This document shows positions 54,592 through 63,278 of a stretch of DNA of 64,000 nt, piece by piece. The DNA comes from CAZEJS01 sp964512645. Lineage in GTDB: Bacteria > Actinomycetota > Geothermincolia > Fen-727 > Anoxymicrobiaceae. Positions within the stretch are counted from its first letter, which is position 1. Every line of letters starts with the position of its first letter. Made by a program: the position numbers and the translations under genes. The notes beneath the pieces are model-generated. The model made no database searches and was not told where the DNA came from. It saw only the letters and a list, made by a program, of their open reading frames with translations. The stretch is taken from assembly GCA_964512645.1 (NCBI GenBank), contig CAZEJS010000001.1:62001-126000 (forward strand), given 5' to 3'.

Positions 54592-55599
54592 TTGTACGAC
54601 GATCTAATCGGACTCGAGGAGGGCATGGAAGAGCTCTTCGTCAACCCCGACGCCGACACGGCGCGGGCGCAGTTCCGCGAGAAGAACAGGGGGCTTACCA
54701 ACAAGGTAATGTCCGCCGAGGAAGCGGTGAAGACCCTCATCAACGACGGGGATTACCTGGCCGTCGGGGGATTCGGGCACGTGCGGATACCCACCGCAAT
54801 CCTCTACGAGGTGGTCAGGCAGGGCAAGAAGAACCTCGGGATGGCCGGCCATACGTCCATCTACGACAGCGACCTGCTGGCGACGCCCGGCCTGATGGAC
54901 CGGTGCGACATCTCCTACGTCATCGGCTACGAGATCAGGGGCCTGTCCGCCAGCGCGCGACGGGCGTTCCAGAGCAAAGCGATCCGCAAGACCGACTGGT
55001 CCAACGGCGCCCTGGCCTGGAGGTTCGCCGCCGGCGCCGCCGGGCTCTCCTTCATACCCTCGAGGCACATGCTGGGCACGGACACTTTCCGGCATTCGGC
55101 CGCGAAGACCGTCGAGTGCCCGTTCACCGGACAGCGCTACTGCGCGCTGCCCGCGCTCTACCCCGACGTGGCGATAATCCACGTCCACAACGCCGACACC
55201 TACGGCAACGCGCAGATCACCGACGGAATACTCATCTCGGACCCGATGGTGGCCCGGTGCTCCAAGCGGGTGATAATCTCCACCGAGAGGCTGATCCCGC
55301 ACGAGGAGATCCGCGCCAACCCCAAGGACACCACCATCCCCTACTACTGCGTTGACGCCGTTGTCGAGCAGCCGTACGGCAGCCACCCCGGCAACATGCC
55401 CGGCGAGTACTGGTTCGACGAGGATTTCTTCAAGCTCTACCTGAACACGGTGAAGACCGAGGAGGGGGCCGAGCAGCTCTACAAGGAGTACATCTACGAC
55501 GTCGCCAGCTTCGAAGAGTACCTGGAGAAGATCGGCGGCGTAAAGAAGATGCGCGAGCTGCGCGCAATCGAGAAGGTCATCTACACCAATAACTGCTAG
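54592..55599 (+). CDS. CoA transferase alpha subunit (GctA-like)
   Basis: 335 residues of the family I CoA-transferase fold: INDGDYLAVGGFGHVRIPTAI, LGMAGHTSIYDSDLL, GLSFIPSRHMLGTD and ADTYGNAQITDGILISDP. Glutaconate CoA transferase-like alpha subunits, and the actinobacterial IpdA proteins, show this layout. Start is TTG 54592 with AAGGAGG ten bases upstream. The beta subunit starts 15 bp downstream. It could transfer CoA onto the acetoacetate or acid released by the BKACE enzyme. Confidence 0.85.
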   Translation: MYDDLIGLEEGMEELFVNPDADTARAQFREKNRGLTNKVMSAEEAVKTLINDGDYLAVGGFGHVRIPTAILYEVVRQGKKNLGMAGHTSIYDSDLLATPGLMDRCDISYVIGYEIRGLSASARRAFQSKAIRKTDWSNGALAWRFAAGAAGLSFIPSRHMLGTDTFRHSAAKTVECPFTGQRYCALPALYPDVAIIHVHNADTYGNAQITDGILISDPMVARCSKRVIISTERLIPHEEIRANPKDTTIPYYCVDAVVEQPYGSHPGNMPGEYWFDEDFFKLYLNTVKTEEGAEQLYKEYIYDVASFEEYLEKIGGVKKMRELRAIEKVIYTNNC

Positions 55600-55613
55600 G
55601 AGGAGACCAGGTT

Positions 55614-56387
55614 ATGTGCGCTGACTACAATCCCCTGGAGCTGCTGGTATGCGTCGGGTCCAGGGTGATCGAGGACAACTCGACCGTGTTCGTCGGCACG
55701 GGCGTGCCCATGGCGGCCACCATGCTGGCCCAGAAGTATCACTGCCCCAACGTAATAGCGATATTCGAAGCAGGCTCGATGGCGCCCCAGATGCCGGGAC
55801 TGCCGATCTCGGTGGGAGACTCACGTACGTCCTACAAGGCCCTGATCGCCAGCACGATGAACGACGTGTTCGAGATGTGCCAGCGCGGCATGGTCGACTA
55901 CACGTTCCTCGGAGGGGCGCAGATAGACATGTACGGCAACCTCAACAGCACCATGATCGGCGGCGACTACCAGGAGCCCAAGGTGCGCTTCCCCGGCAGC
56001 GGCGGCGCGAACGACCTCGCCAGCCTCTGCTGGAGGACGGTCGTCATCACCCCGATGGACAACCGCCGCTTCGTGGAGAAGGTGAACTTCATCACCTCGC
56101 CGGGCTACCTGAACGGGAAAGGCGCGCGTGAGAAGGCCGGGCTCCCCAAGGGCTCCGGTCCCTACAAGGTGGTGACCAACCTGTGCATCCTCGGGTACGA
56201 CGAGGACACCTGCAGGATGAGGATAGAGTCCCTGCACCCCGGCGTGACCGTCGAGGAGGTCCAGGAGAACTGCGGGTTCGAGCTGCTCGAAGCGCCGGAG
56301 CTCGAGACCACCACTCCCCCGACCGACGAGGAGTTGCGAATCCTCCGCGAGGAGGTCGACCCCGACGGCTACATCATTGGAAGGTAG
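55614..56387 (+). CDS. CoA transferase beta subunit (GctB-like)
   Basis: 257 residues. NSTVFVGTGVPMAATMLAQ and FEAGSM (Glu52, the likely catalytic Glu that forms the CoA-thioester intermediate) lie in the positions expected for family I beta subunits; FLGGAQIDMYGNLNST and PGSGGANDLASLC are family motifs. With the alpha subunit it should form the complete enzyme. Start ATG 55614 after AGGAGG. An IpdB-like ring-cleavage role is the alternative to GctB-like transfer. Confidence 0.85.
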   Translation: MCADYNPLELLVCVGSRVIEDNSTVFVGTGVPMAATMLAQKYHCPNVIAIFEAGSMAPQMPGLPISVGDSRTSYKALIASTMNDVFEMCQRGMVDYTFLGGAQIDMYGNLNSTMIGGDYQEPKVRFPGSGGANDLASLCWRTVVITPMDNRRFVEKVNFITSPGYLNGKGAREKAGLPKGSGPYKVVTNLCILGYDEDTCRMRIESLHPGVTVEEVQENCGFELLEAPELETTTPPTDEELRILREEVDPDGYIIGR

Positions 56388-56389
56388 CG

Positions 56390-57088
56390 ATGGAGACAGA
56401 CCCGATAGTAGCGGAAGCCCTGGAAAAGGGGCTTGAATCGCTCTCGGAGCGCTCTTCGAAGCTGCTCCTGGAGAAGTACGGGATACCGGTGACCCCGGAG
56501 AAGCTCGCCGGGTCGCCCGACGAGGCCGTGGCGGCGGCTGAAGAGATCTCCTATCCGGTGGTGCTCAAGGCGGAGGGCCCGGAGATCGCCCACAAGACCG
56601 AGCGGCAGCTTGTGGCCGTCGGCCTCAAGGACGAGGCCGATGTGCGCGAAGCGTACGACACCATAACCGCCAACCTGGGCGATACCCCCTCGGACGGCAT
56701 GCTCGTGCAGAAGATGATTAAGGGCGAGCGAGAGCTGGTGATCGGCCTGGTAAGGGACCCCCAGTTCGGGCCATGCGTGATGTTCGGCCTGGGAGGCATC
56801 TTCACCGAAATACTCAAGGACACCTCCTTCAGGGTCGCCCCCATAACCGAGGACGACGCGCTACAGATGATGGACGACATCCGCGCCAGTGCCATCCTCG
56901 GCCCGGTCCGCGGGATGAAGCCCGCGAACAGGGAGAAGCTCGCCCGGGCGCTCGTCGGGCTGGGCAGGATTGGCATGGAGCAGGACTACGTGGGCGAGAT
57001 AGACGTGAACCCCCTGATCGTCGACGGCGAAGGCGAACCGGTCGCGGTTGACGCGCTGGTGGTCCTGGCGAGGCCCTCCGCGCAATGA
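56390..57088 (+). CDS. ADP-forming acyl-CoA synthetase, beta subunit (ATP-grasp)
   Basis: 232 residues: the ATP-grasp_5 domain of ADP-forming acetyl-CoA synthetases, with SYPVVLKAEGPEIAHKTERQ, MLVQKMIKGERELVIGLVRD, FGLGGIFTEILKD and GEIDVNPLIV. It passes phosphate between the phospho-His of the alpha subunit and ADP, giving ATP. The alpha subunit is at 23954-25342, 31 kb away on the other strand. Start is ATG 56390, two bases after the CoA transferase gene. With BKACE and CoA transferase it would conserve energy from the acyl-CoA products. Confidence 0.85.
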   Translation: METDPIVAEALEKGLESLSERSSKLLLEKYGIPVTPEKLAGSPDEAVAAAEEISYPVVLKAEGPEIAHKTERQLVAVGLKDEADVREAYDTITANLGDTPSDGMLVQKMIKGERELVIGLVRDPQFGPCVMFGLGGIFTEILKDTSFRVAPITEDDALQMMDDIRASAILGPVRGMKPANREKLARALVGLGRIGMEQDYVGEIDVNPLIVDGEGEPVAVDALVVLARPSAQ

Positions 57089-57822
57089 CCGACGAGAAGC
57101 CCGCGGATGCGCCCCCGCCCGGGGGACCGAAGAAGAAAAAGCTCTCCACCCGCTGGAAAGTGGTCATAGGGGTAGTCGCCGCCCTCCTGGCGCTCTGGAT
57201 TGCGAGCGAGATCGTCGTCCCCCGTGTGGCGTCCTCCTACGTGGAAAACAAGATACGCAGCAAGTATCCCGAGGCTGAGAGCGTCTCCGTCTCCATCAGC
57301 GCCTTCCCCGCCGCCAGACTGGCGTTCAAGAACTACTCGAAGCTCACGGTGAAAGTCCGCGGCGTGACCCTCGAGGACATCAACTTCCACTCCATCGCCC
57401 TGAAGAGCCGGAAGTGGCCCGAAGGCACGTTCGCCGCCACCGTGCTGCCCGCGGAGATGATGAGGTTCTTTTCGGCCACCCACTCCTACGTGCAGCAGCC
57501 GGCGCTCTCCCTCGAGGGGGACGCCATCAAGGTCACCGGCAGGATAGACGTCGGCTACGCCACGGTGGACGTCGTCGCGACGGGGAACCTGGAGTCCAGA
57601 CAGGGAAAGCAGATATTTTTCGTCCCCGACAACGTAGCGACAGGGGGCGTGGTCAACAAGGCGAAAGCCGAGGCCGCCGTGAGGGAGACCATGGCGGCCG
57701 GCCCCGTCTTCGTCGTCAGGTCAGACTTGCCGTTCGACGTCACATCCATCGCCGCCGCTGGCGGACGACTCCGGGTCGCGGGGACCGTCGACCTCTCCAG
57801 GGCGCTCAACGTCAAGCTCTGA
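57085..57822 (+). CDS. DUF2993 (LmeA-like) membrane-anchored lipid-binding protein
   Basis: 245 residues. A proline- and lysine-rich cytoplasmic N-terminus precedes one membrane helix (about 24-45), then a TULIP-like lipid-binding beta domain of the DUF2993 family (VENKIRSKYPEAESVSVSIS, KLTVKVRGVTLEDINFHSIA, ending FDVTSIAAAGGRLRVAG). Mycobacterial LmeA in this family works in lipomannan biosynthesis; function here is unknown. It overlaps the synthetase gene by four bases. Confidence 0.75.
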   Translation: MTDEKPADAPPPGGPKKKKLSTRWKVVIGVVAALLALWIASEIVVPRVASSYVENKIRSKYPEAESVSVSISAFPAARLAFKNYSKLTVKVRGVTLEDINFHSIALKSRKWPEGTFAATVLPAEMMRFFSATHSYVQQPALSLEGDAIKVTGRIDVGYATVDVVATGNLESRQGKQIFFVPDNVATGGVVNKAKAEAAVRETMAAGPVFVVRSDLPFDVTSIAAAGGRLRVAGTVDLSRALNVKL

Positions 57823-57876
57823 AGCCCGAACGCCGCCGGGCCCGGGGATCCCGGTGGAAAAGATGCCCGCCGCACC

Positions 57877-57904
57877 TTCAATTCCGGTGTGAATTCAATA
57901 TAAT
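57877..57904 (+). promoter_or_regulatory. Promoter of the PP2C-like gene
   Basis: TTCAAT (57877-57882) and perfect TATAAT (57899-57904), 16 bases apart; GGGAGG and TTG 57937 follow. Confidence 0.5.
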
Positions 57905-57936
57905 GATGTGGTCCGTACCGTAGGCGGGAGGCGACT

Positions 57937-59304
57937 TTGAGCGATACCAAGGCCGGGAACATGGGGTCGGCGTCGCACCTGGGCGAAGCGCAGGTGCCGA
58001 GGGATGCCCACTTCGTATACGACTACACGCGCCGCAGGGTCCCGTTACCGGTGACGTCTTACATGGCCGTCGCCGATTCGCCCGGCGACGCCCCCGGCGC
58101 CGAGAACCCCGCCAGGAAGGCCCTCGACAGGTTGCGCGACCTCGTCGAGCCGGCGGTGATCGCCGAGGAAGAACTCAACAGCCAGTACATGGAGAGCTTC
58201 ATCCGCGAGAGCCTGTCGAGGATCAACACCGAGTTCTTCGAGGCCGCGCAGGCGGAGGCGAACGCGAAGCCCCTGGCGTCACTCACCCTGGCCATGGCGG
58301 ACGCCAGGCGCGCCTACATCGGCCACGTGGGCACCTCGAGGGTGTACCTCCTCCACTCGGGCAGGCTCTACGACCTGACCCCGACGCCCGTCGGGACCGT
58401 GGACGCCTCGACCCCGGCCCCGCCACCCCCCGAAGGCCAGGACAGCCTGCCGTTGTTCCCCCAGCCCGACACCGGGGCGGAACCCACCGAGGCGCCCGCC
58501 GCCGGGCTTCCCGGCAGCTACCTGGGCCAGGAGGCGCTGGCGGCCATCGGGTACAACGAAGTCGAGATCGTGCCGGGCGACGTCATAACCCTGGTCACCG
58601 ACGGCCTTTGGAGGGCGATAACCGAGGAAGAACTGGTGGAGAGCCTGCTCTCGGCAATGAACGTCCAGCGAAGCTGCAGTCAGCTGGTGCGGCTCGCCTT
58701 CAGCAGGGACGCCTCGGACAACGCGACAATGGCCGCGTGGCAGTACGTCGTCGGCGGCAAGGACGAAGTCATCCACGAGCCCAGGGCGGCCGTCAAGGCC
58801 GCCGCCCGGGAGAAGACCAGGGCCCGCGCCGCCGAGGGCATACTCGTCGCCCTCCTGGCGCTGGTGCTGCTGGGTATCTTCACCGTGGGATTCGCTTTCG
58901 GCTGGCGCATCACCGACACTTTCAGGAAGCCGGCCAAGGAGAAGGCGCGCAAAGAAGCCGCGGCCAAAGAGAAGAAAGCGCAATCCTCTCAGCCGCGGGG
59001 TTCCACGCCCCAGGGCACCACGCCCCAGGGCACCACGCCCCAGGGTACGGCTCCCCAGGGTACGGCTCCCGCGGGGGCCAACCGGAACGCGACCATCAAG
59101 GGGGACGGGGTCAGGATGAGGGCCGCCGCCGACCCGCGAGGAGACATAGTGGGGCTGTTCAAGAACGGCGACAGGGTCGTGATACTCGGCGATGTGGTCG
59201 GCACCGACGGCCTGGCCTGGTCCAGGGTCTCGGGGACCGTGACCTCCTCGGGGCAGACCAAGACCGCGGAGGGTTTCGTCAGGAACGATTTCCTGGTGAA
59301 ATAG
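57937..59304 (+). CDS. PP2C-like phosphatase domain, membrane helix, repeats and C-terminal SH3
   Basis: 455 residues, starting at TTG after GGGAGG. The first part resembles a PP2C serine/threonine phosphatase (DARRAYIGHVGTSRVYLLHSG, PGDVITLVTDGLWRAITEEE, SRDASDNATMAAWQ), but the early DGMGG motif appears to be VADSPGD, so it is probably altered in activity. Next come a membrane helix (about 303-325), a charged stretch, four repeats of PQGTT/PQGTA, and a bacterial SH3 domain (RMRAAADPRGDIVGLFKNGD). A membrane-anchored signalling or wall-linked role is likely. The SH3 domain is outside if the helix spans once. Confidence 0.7.
   Translation: MSDTKAGNMGSASHLGEAQVPRDAHFVYDYTRRRVPLPVTSYMAVADSPGDAPGAENPARKALDRLRDLVEPAVIAEEELNSQYMESFIRESLSRINTEFFEAAQAEANAKPLASLTLAMADARRAYIGHVGTSRVYLLHSGRLYDLTPTPVGTVDASTPAPPPPEGQDSLPLFPQPDTGAEPTEAPAAGLPGSYLGQEALAAIGYNEVEIVPGDVITLVTDGLWRAITEEELVESLLSAMNVQRSCSQLVRLAFSRDASDNATMAAWQYVVGGKDEVIHEPRAAVKAAAREKTRARAAEGILVALLALVLLGIFTVGFAFGWRITDTFRKPAKEKARKEAAAKEKKAQSSQPRGSTPQGTTPQGTTPQGTAPQGTAPAGANRNATIKGDGVRMRAAADPRGDIVGLFKNGDRVVILGDVVGTDGLAWSRVSGTVTSSGQTKTAEGFVRNDFLVK
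59009..59070 (+). repeat. 15-bp tandem repeats in the PP2C-like gene
   Basis: Four consecutive 15-bp units (two ending ACCACG and two ending ACGGCT) encode PQGTT PQGTT PQGTA PQGTA. The first two and the last two copies are identical to each other, suggesting recent duplication. Confidence 0.85.
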
Positions 59305-59340
59305 CAACTGCCCCGCCGCCCGGATCCCGGGCGTGGCGCT

Positions 59341-59556
59341 TCAGATGAAGATGCCCAGGACGGCCCCGACCGCCATCCCCGCGAAAAACACCCCGAAGAT
59401 TATCAGAAGCGCAGTGGTGAGCTTCCGTTTGACCTGGGGTTCCTGCTGGAGCAGCGGCAGCTGCAACTCGAAACCCGGCTGCTGCGCCGGGTTGACCCTG
59501 GCAACCTCGGCCCCGTGGATGAACCCGGGCGCCGCCCTGTCTTCCGTGCCGTTCAT
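59341..59556 (-). CDS. Small single-pass membrane protein
   Basis: 71 residues: a polar N-terminus with Pro/Gln (NPAQQPGFELQLPLLQQEPQ) and one hydrophobic segment near the C-terminus (KLTTALLIIFGVFFAGMAVGAVLGIFI). It starts at ATG 59556, 17 bp after the M28-like gene, so the two may be co-expressed. No family recognised. Confidence 0.5.
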   Translation of the reverse strand: MNGTEDRAAPGFIHGAEVARVNPAQQPGFELQLPLLQQEPQVKRKLTTALLIIFGVFFAGMAVGAVLGIFI

Positions 59557-59573
59557 GCCACCTGCATTCCTCG

Positions 59574-60638
59574 TCAGTACTTGAGTTCCTCCAGGTCCTC
59601 GCCGGAAAGGTCGAGGATGAAGCCTTCGACAAGCGCGCCGACCACCCCGACCTTTTCGGCCGAGACGCTCGTGTAGGCGTTGTCGGTGTTCAGCGTGCCG
59701 TCCCTGTCGCACCATTCGACCCAGACCGCGGGGATCTGGGAATTCTCGAACGGGATATTATCACTATCCGCTGTCGATTTGATATAGGTGAGGCCCACAT
59801 TTTTCCCGGCCGCGTAAGTCGAGAGCTTGTCCTTGAGCCTCTGCAGCCCGGTACCCTGCGTCCTCAGGGCCAGGACATCCCCCTGCCCGATGCAGTCAAG
59901 GGCGATGAAACCGATTATCTCCTTCTTCTCCAGCGAGCCGGTGAGGTCGATGAACCTCCGGGAGCCCGCCAGCCTCTCCTGGTGCTCGCCCACCCCCGGC
60001 CTGTTGGCGCCGAAAAACACGAATTGCAGCGTCGGCTGCAGCTTCCTGCCGGAGAAATCGCGGGCCAGCTCCAGCAGCGCCCCGACCCCGGATGCGTCGT
60101 CCACGGCTCCCCTGCTGCCGGGGGAGCTGTCGTAATGCGCGCCGATGACCAGGGTGTAGCCCTCCTTGGTACCCCGGCGCGTGCCGACCACGTTGCGCGA
60201 GCCGAACCCCTCGGCCGTGCTGAACGGCTGCTCCTCCACCGTGTAGCCGAACTCGCCCAGGCGCGCCACGATGTAGTCGGCGGCGGATGACTCCTTCAGC
60301 GAGCCGGCCGGGCGGGGTCCGATCTGGTCGCTCAGGACAAACGTGTGCTCCATCGCCAGGGCAGCCGTGAACCGGGTCGCAGAAAGGGCACGCTCCCGGC
60401 GCGCCCGTTCGCCGGCAGCGGGAGCGCTCCTGGCCGGGGTGGTGCGCGAAGCCGAATGCGCGGGGCTCTTCGGCGCGGGCTTTCCGAACAGCAGGTTCCC
60501 ACCGACGCCGGCGGCAAGACCCAGCACGAGCACGGAAGCCACGAGGAGCGCGATGCGCCTTGCCTTCTTACGCCTGGACCTGACCTTCTCCAGGCGGCTC
60601 TCGCCGTTTTCCACCAGGTTCTCACCCTCGAGAGGCAC
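59574..60638 (-). CDS. Membrane-anchored M28-like aminopeptidase homologue with altered zinc site
   Basis: 354 residues: one N-terminal membrane helix (about 28-50), a low-complexity linker and an M28 fold. VIGAHYDSSPGSRGAVDDASGVG keeps the first His and Asp metal ligands. The usual EExG segment appears as FFGANRPGVGEHQERLAGSRR, with no EE pair in its normal place; the last region (DSDNIPFENSQIPAV) has SDN where SDH is usual, and no clear final His. It may be inactive or use other residues. Starts at GTG 60638. Confidence 0.65.
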   Translation of the reverse strand: MPLEGENLVENGESRLEKVRSRRKKARRIALLVASVLVLGLAAGVGGNLLFGKPAPKSPAHSASRTTPARSAPAAGERARRERALSATRFTAALAMEHTFVLSDQIGPRPAGSLKESSAADYIVARLGEFGYTVEEQPFSTAEGFGSRNVVGTRRGTKEGYTLVIGAHYDSSPGSRGAVDDASGVGALLELARDFSGRKLQPTLQFVFFGANRPGVGEHQERLAGSRRFIDLTGSLEKKEIIGFIALDCIGQGDVLALRTQGTGLQRLKDKLSTYAAGKNVGLTYIKSTADSDNIPFENSQIPAVWVEWCDRDGTLNTDNAYTSVSAEKVGVVGALVEGFILDLSGEDLEELKY

Positions 60639-60670
60639 GGGGCCTCGTTTTCTCTGAAGCGCTTCGCGTG

Positions 60671-60676
60671 ACTATA
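60671..60676 (-). promoter_or_regulatory. -10 element of the M28-like gene
   Basis: On the minus strand TATAGT with TGG directly before it (extended -10), 32 bases before GTG 60638. No -35 is evident. Confidence 0.4.
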
Positions 60677-60858
60677 CCAGAAAAGGGCTCCCGCGCGCTT
60701 TCCGTTTCCTCCGCCAGACATCGGAGATACGGACGAACGGCGGAAGGAGCGTGTTCCACCCCCCCCCCGGCGTGATGGGGCCCGAGGCGCGGGCCCCGCG
60801 GGAGTCGATGGCGGCAGCGCCCCGGGTCTGTTGTAATATACCCGGAGAAAGGAGCGAG

Positions 60859-61911
60859 TTGGCCAGAGTCTGCATCAAGGGTTTTCCCCACCGGCCCGGA
60901 GGCCACTGCGGCAGCACCGCAATGCGGGACGTGCTGGCGTTCTACGGGCACGACCTGAGCGAGGAGATGGTCTTCGGCCTCGGTTCGGGGATCGATTTCC
61001 TTTACGTCGAGCGCCCAGGGATGGAACCGCCCGTCCACATCGGCGGGCGCACGGCCGACCTCGAGCAGAACCTCTGCGACCGCCTGGGGATCCGCATGGA
61101 GGTCGTATCGGGCCGGGACGCGGAGCAGGGCTGGCTGGACGTGAAGTCGCTTCTCGACCGGGGAACCCCGGTTATCGTCCACGCCGACGTGTTCCACCTC
61201 GACTACTTACGGGCCAGGCGCCACTTCAGCGCCCACCGGATCGTTATCCTCGGCTACGACGAGGAAAAAGGCGTCGCGTACGTCGGCGACAACGATCGAG
61301 ACGAAGTACAGGAGTGCTCGCTGGCGAGCCTGGCGCGCGCGCGGTCCTCGGAATGGCTGCCGGCGCCCGCGGACCAGGCGTACTACCTCCTGTCGGTGCC
61401 CGCCGTCTTGACGCCGGTCGAAGTCGCCATCGTCCCCGCGGTCGAGGAGGCGGTGCGGCACAACATCCGGCTGTCGCCGGGGCATGCCTCGTTCGAAGCC
61501 AAAGGGGCCAGGGTAGCCCTGGGGATGGCGGGGGTCCGTGCCTTCGCCGACGCGCTGCCCTCCTACCCCGGGTCGATGACCGAAGAGATGCTCAGCGCCA
61601 CCTGCAGGAACATCTACGTCAGCGCCGAGAAAGGCGGGACGGGATACGGCGGGAACTTCCGCCGCATGTACGGCAGGTTCCTCATCGAGGCCGCCCGGTT
61701 CGAGGGCTTCGGCGAGCTGGCGGCCGTCGGCCGCGAGTTCGTGGAGATAGGAGACCTCTGGACAAGGATGGCTCTGGTGTTCAAAGAGCTGTCCGGAGAT
61801 GGGGAGAAGGCCGTCGCCGAGGCTCATCCGCTGGCTGTCGAAGCCGCGGAGCGAGAGGGCGCCGCGTTCGAGGACCTTGCCCGTATAACCGGAGATTGGG
61901 GCGCGGGGTGA
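60859..61911 (+). CDS. BtrH_N-domain protein
   Basis: 350 residues. HCGSTAMRDVLAFYGHDLSE and FGLGSGIDF match, from memory, the BtrH N-terminal domain (papain-like cysteine transferase/peptidase-related, known from butirosin side-chain transfer); the Cys and a later His in HADVFHLDY could be catalytic. The C-terminal half matches the helical region that usually follows. Function in this genome is unknown. Start is TTG 60859 after AAAGGAG. It overlaps rarA by four bases. Confidence 0.65.
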   Translation: MARVCIKGFPHRPGGHCGSTAMRDVLAFYGHDLSEEMVFGLGSGIDFLYVERPGMEPPVHIGGRTADLEQNLCDRLGIRMEVVSGRDAEQGWLDVKSLLDRGTPVIVHADVFHLDYLRARRHFSAHRIVILGYDEEKGVAYVGDNDRDEVQECSLASLARARSSEWLPAPADQAYYLLSVPAVLTPVEVAIVPAVEEAVRHNIRLSPGHASFEAKGARVALGMAGVRAFADALPSYPGSMTEEMLSATCRNIYVSAEKGGTGYGGNFRRMYGRFLIEAARFEGFGELAAVGREFVEIGDLWTRMALVFKELSGDGEKAVAEAHPLAVEAAEREGAAFEDLARITGDWGAG

Positions 61912-63266
61912 GCCGCGAAGAGAGCCTTTTCGACAGGCCGGAGGCGTCGATGGAGGGCACCCCGCTCGCCGAGCGGATGCGCCCGCGCACGCTGGCGGAT
62001 TTCGTCGGGCAGGATGAAATAGTGGGGCCCGGCCGGCCCCTCAGGCTCGCCATCGAGGAGGACCGGGTCTCCTCGATGATACTGTGGGGGCCGCCCGGCT
62101 CGGGGAAGACCACGCTGGCGAGGATAATCGCCGGGGCCACCGAGTCGGAGTTCGTGCGGTTCAGCGCGGTGACCTCGGGGGTGCCGGAGCTGCGCAAGGT
62201 CATCGCGGCCGCCAGGGACGCCCGCAGGTACAACGACCGGCGCACGATACTGTTCGTCGATGAAATCCACCGCTTCAACAAAGCCCAGCAGGACGCCTTC
62301 CTGCCCCACGTGGAGGACGGCACGATAACCCTCATCGGGGCCACCACCGAGAACCCCTCCTTCGAGGTCATCTCCCCGCTTCTCTCGCGGGTCAGGGTTT
62401 ACGTGCTCCGGCAGCTCGAGCCCGAACACCTGAGCGCGATAGTCCGCCGGTCCCTGGCCGACCCGGAAAACGGTCCGGGGACAGCGGGCACGGGCATCGA
62501 CGAGGACGCGCTCGGGGCGATCGCCGGGATCGCCGACGGGGACGCCCGCATCGCCCTCAACGTCGTGGAGCTTGCCTCCTTTCTCGCGGCGGAACGGAAC
62601 CTGGAGAGGATCGACCTCGAGACCGTCATCGAGGTCGCCCAGGAGAAGACGATCCTTTACGACAAGGGCGGCGAGGAGCACTTCAACCTTATCAGCGCGC
62701 TGCACAAATCGCTCAGGGACTCCGACCCCGACGGCGGCCTCTACTGGCTGGGAAGGATGCTCGAGTCGGGAGAGGACCCGCTTTACATCGTGCGCAGGCT
62801 CATCAGGTTCGCGTCCGAGGATGTGGGCAACGCCGACCCGCGGGCGCTTTCCGTCTGCGTGGACGCCATGCGGGCCTGCCACTTCATCGGAATGCCGGAG
62901 TGCGATCTCGCGCTCGCCCAGGCGGTCACCTACCTCGCCGCCGCGCCCAAGAGCAACTCGCTGTACGCGGCGTACGGTGAAGTCAAGTCGGACGTCAGGA
63001 AGCACGGGGCACTGCCGGTGCCCCTCCATATCCGCAACGCGCCCACACGCCTGATGAAGGATATGGGCTACGGCAGGGGATACAAGTACGCCCACAGCTA
63101 CCCCGGCCACATCGTCCGGCAGGAGCACCTTCCGGACAAGCTCGCCGGGAGGACCTATTACCACCCCGGCGACCAGGGTTTCGAGAAGGATATAGCCTCG
63201 AGGCTCGCCGCCCGCCGGGAGGAGCTTTCCAGGAGGCTCGATGACGACGGGAAAGACAGCGACTGA
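61908..63266 (+). CDS. rarA: Replication-associated recombination protein A (RarA/MgsA)
   Basis: 452 residues. LADFVGQDEIVGPGRPLRLA and MILWGPPGSGKTTLARIIA (Walker A), ILFVDEIHRFNKAQQDAFLP (Walker B), and TENPSFEVISPLLSRVRVY (sensor/Arg finger region) are RarA signatures, with the C-terminal MgsA domain (YWLGRMLESGEDPLYIVRRL, YKYAHSYPGHIVRQEHLP). It is an AAA+ ATPase of stalled-fork maintenance. Starts at GTG overlapping the BtrH-like stop. Confidence 0.95.
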   Translation: MSREESLFDRPEASMEGTPLAERMRPRTLADFVGQDEIVGPGRPLRLAIEEDRVSSMILWGPPGSGKTTLARIIAGATESEFVRFSAVTSGVPELRKVIAAARDARRYNDRRTILFVDEIHRFNKAQQDAFLPHVEDGTITLIGATTENPSFEVISPLLSRVRVYVLRQLEPEHLSAIVRRSLADPENGPGTAGTGIDEDALGAIAGIADGDARIALNVVELASFLAAERNLERIDLETVIEVAQEKTILYDKGGEEHFNLISALHKSLRDSDPDGGLYWLGRMLESGEDPLYIVRRLIRFASEDVGNADPRALSVCVDAMRACHFIGMPECDLALAQAVTYLAAAPKSNSLYAAYGEVKSDVRKHGALPVPLHIRNAPTRLMKDMGYGRGYKYAHSYPGHIVRQEHLPDKLAGRTYYHPGDQGFEKDIASRLAARREELSRRLDDDGKDSD

Positions 63267-63278
63267 CGGGAGGCGCGC

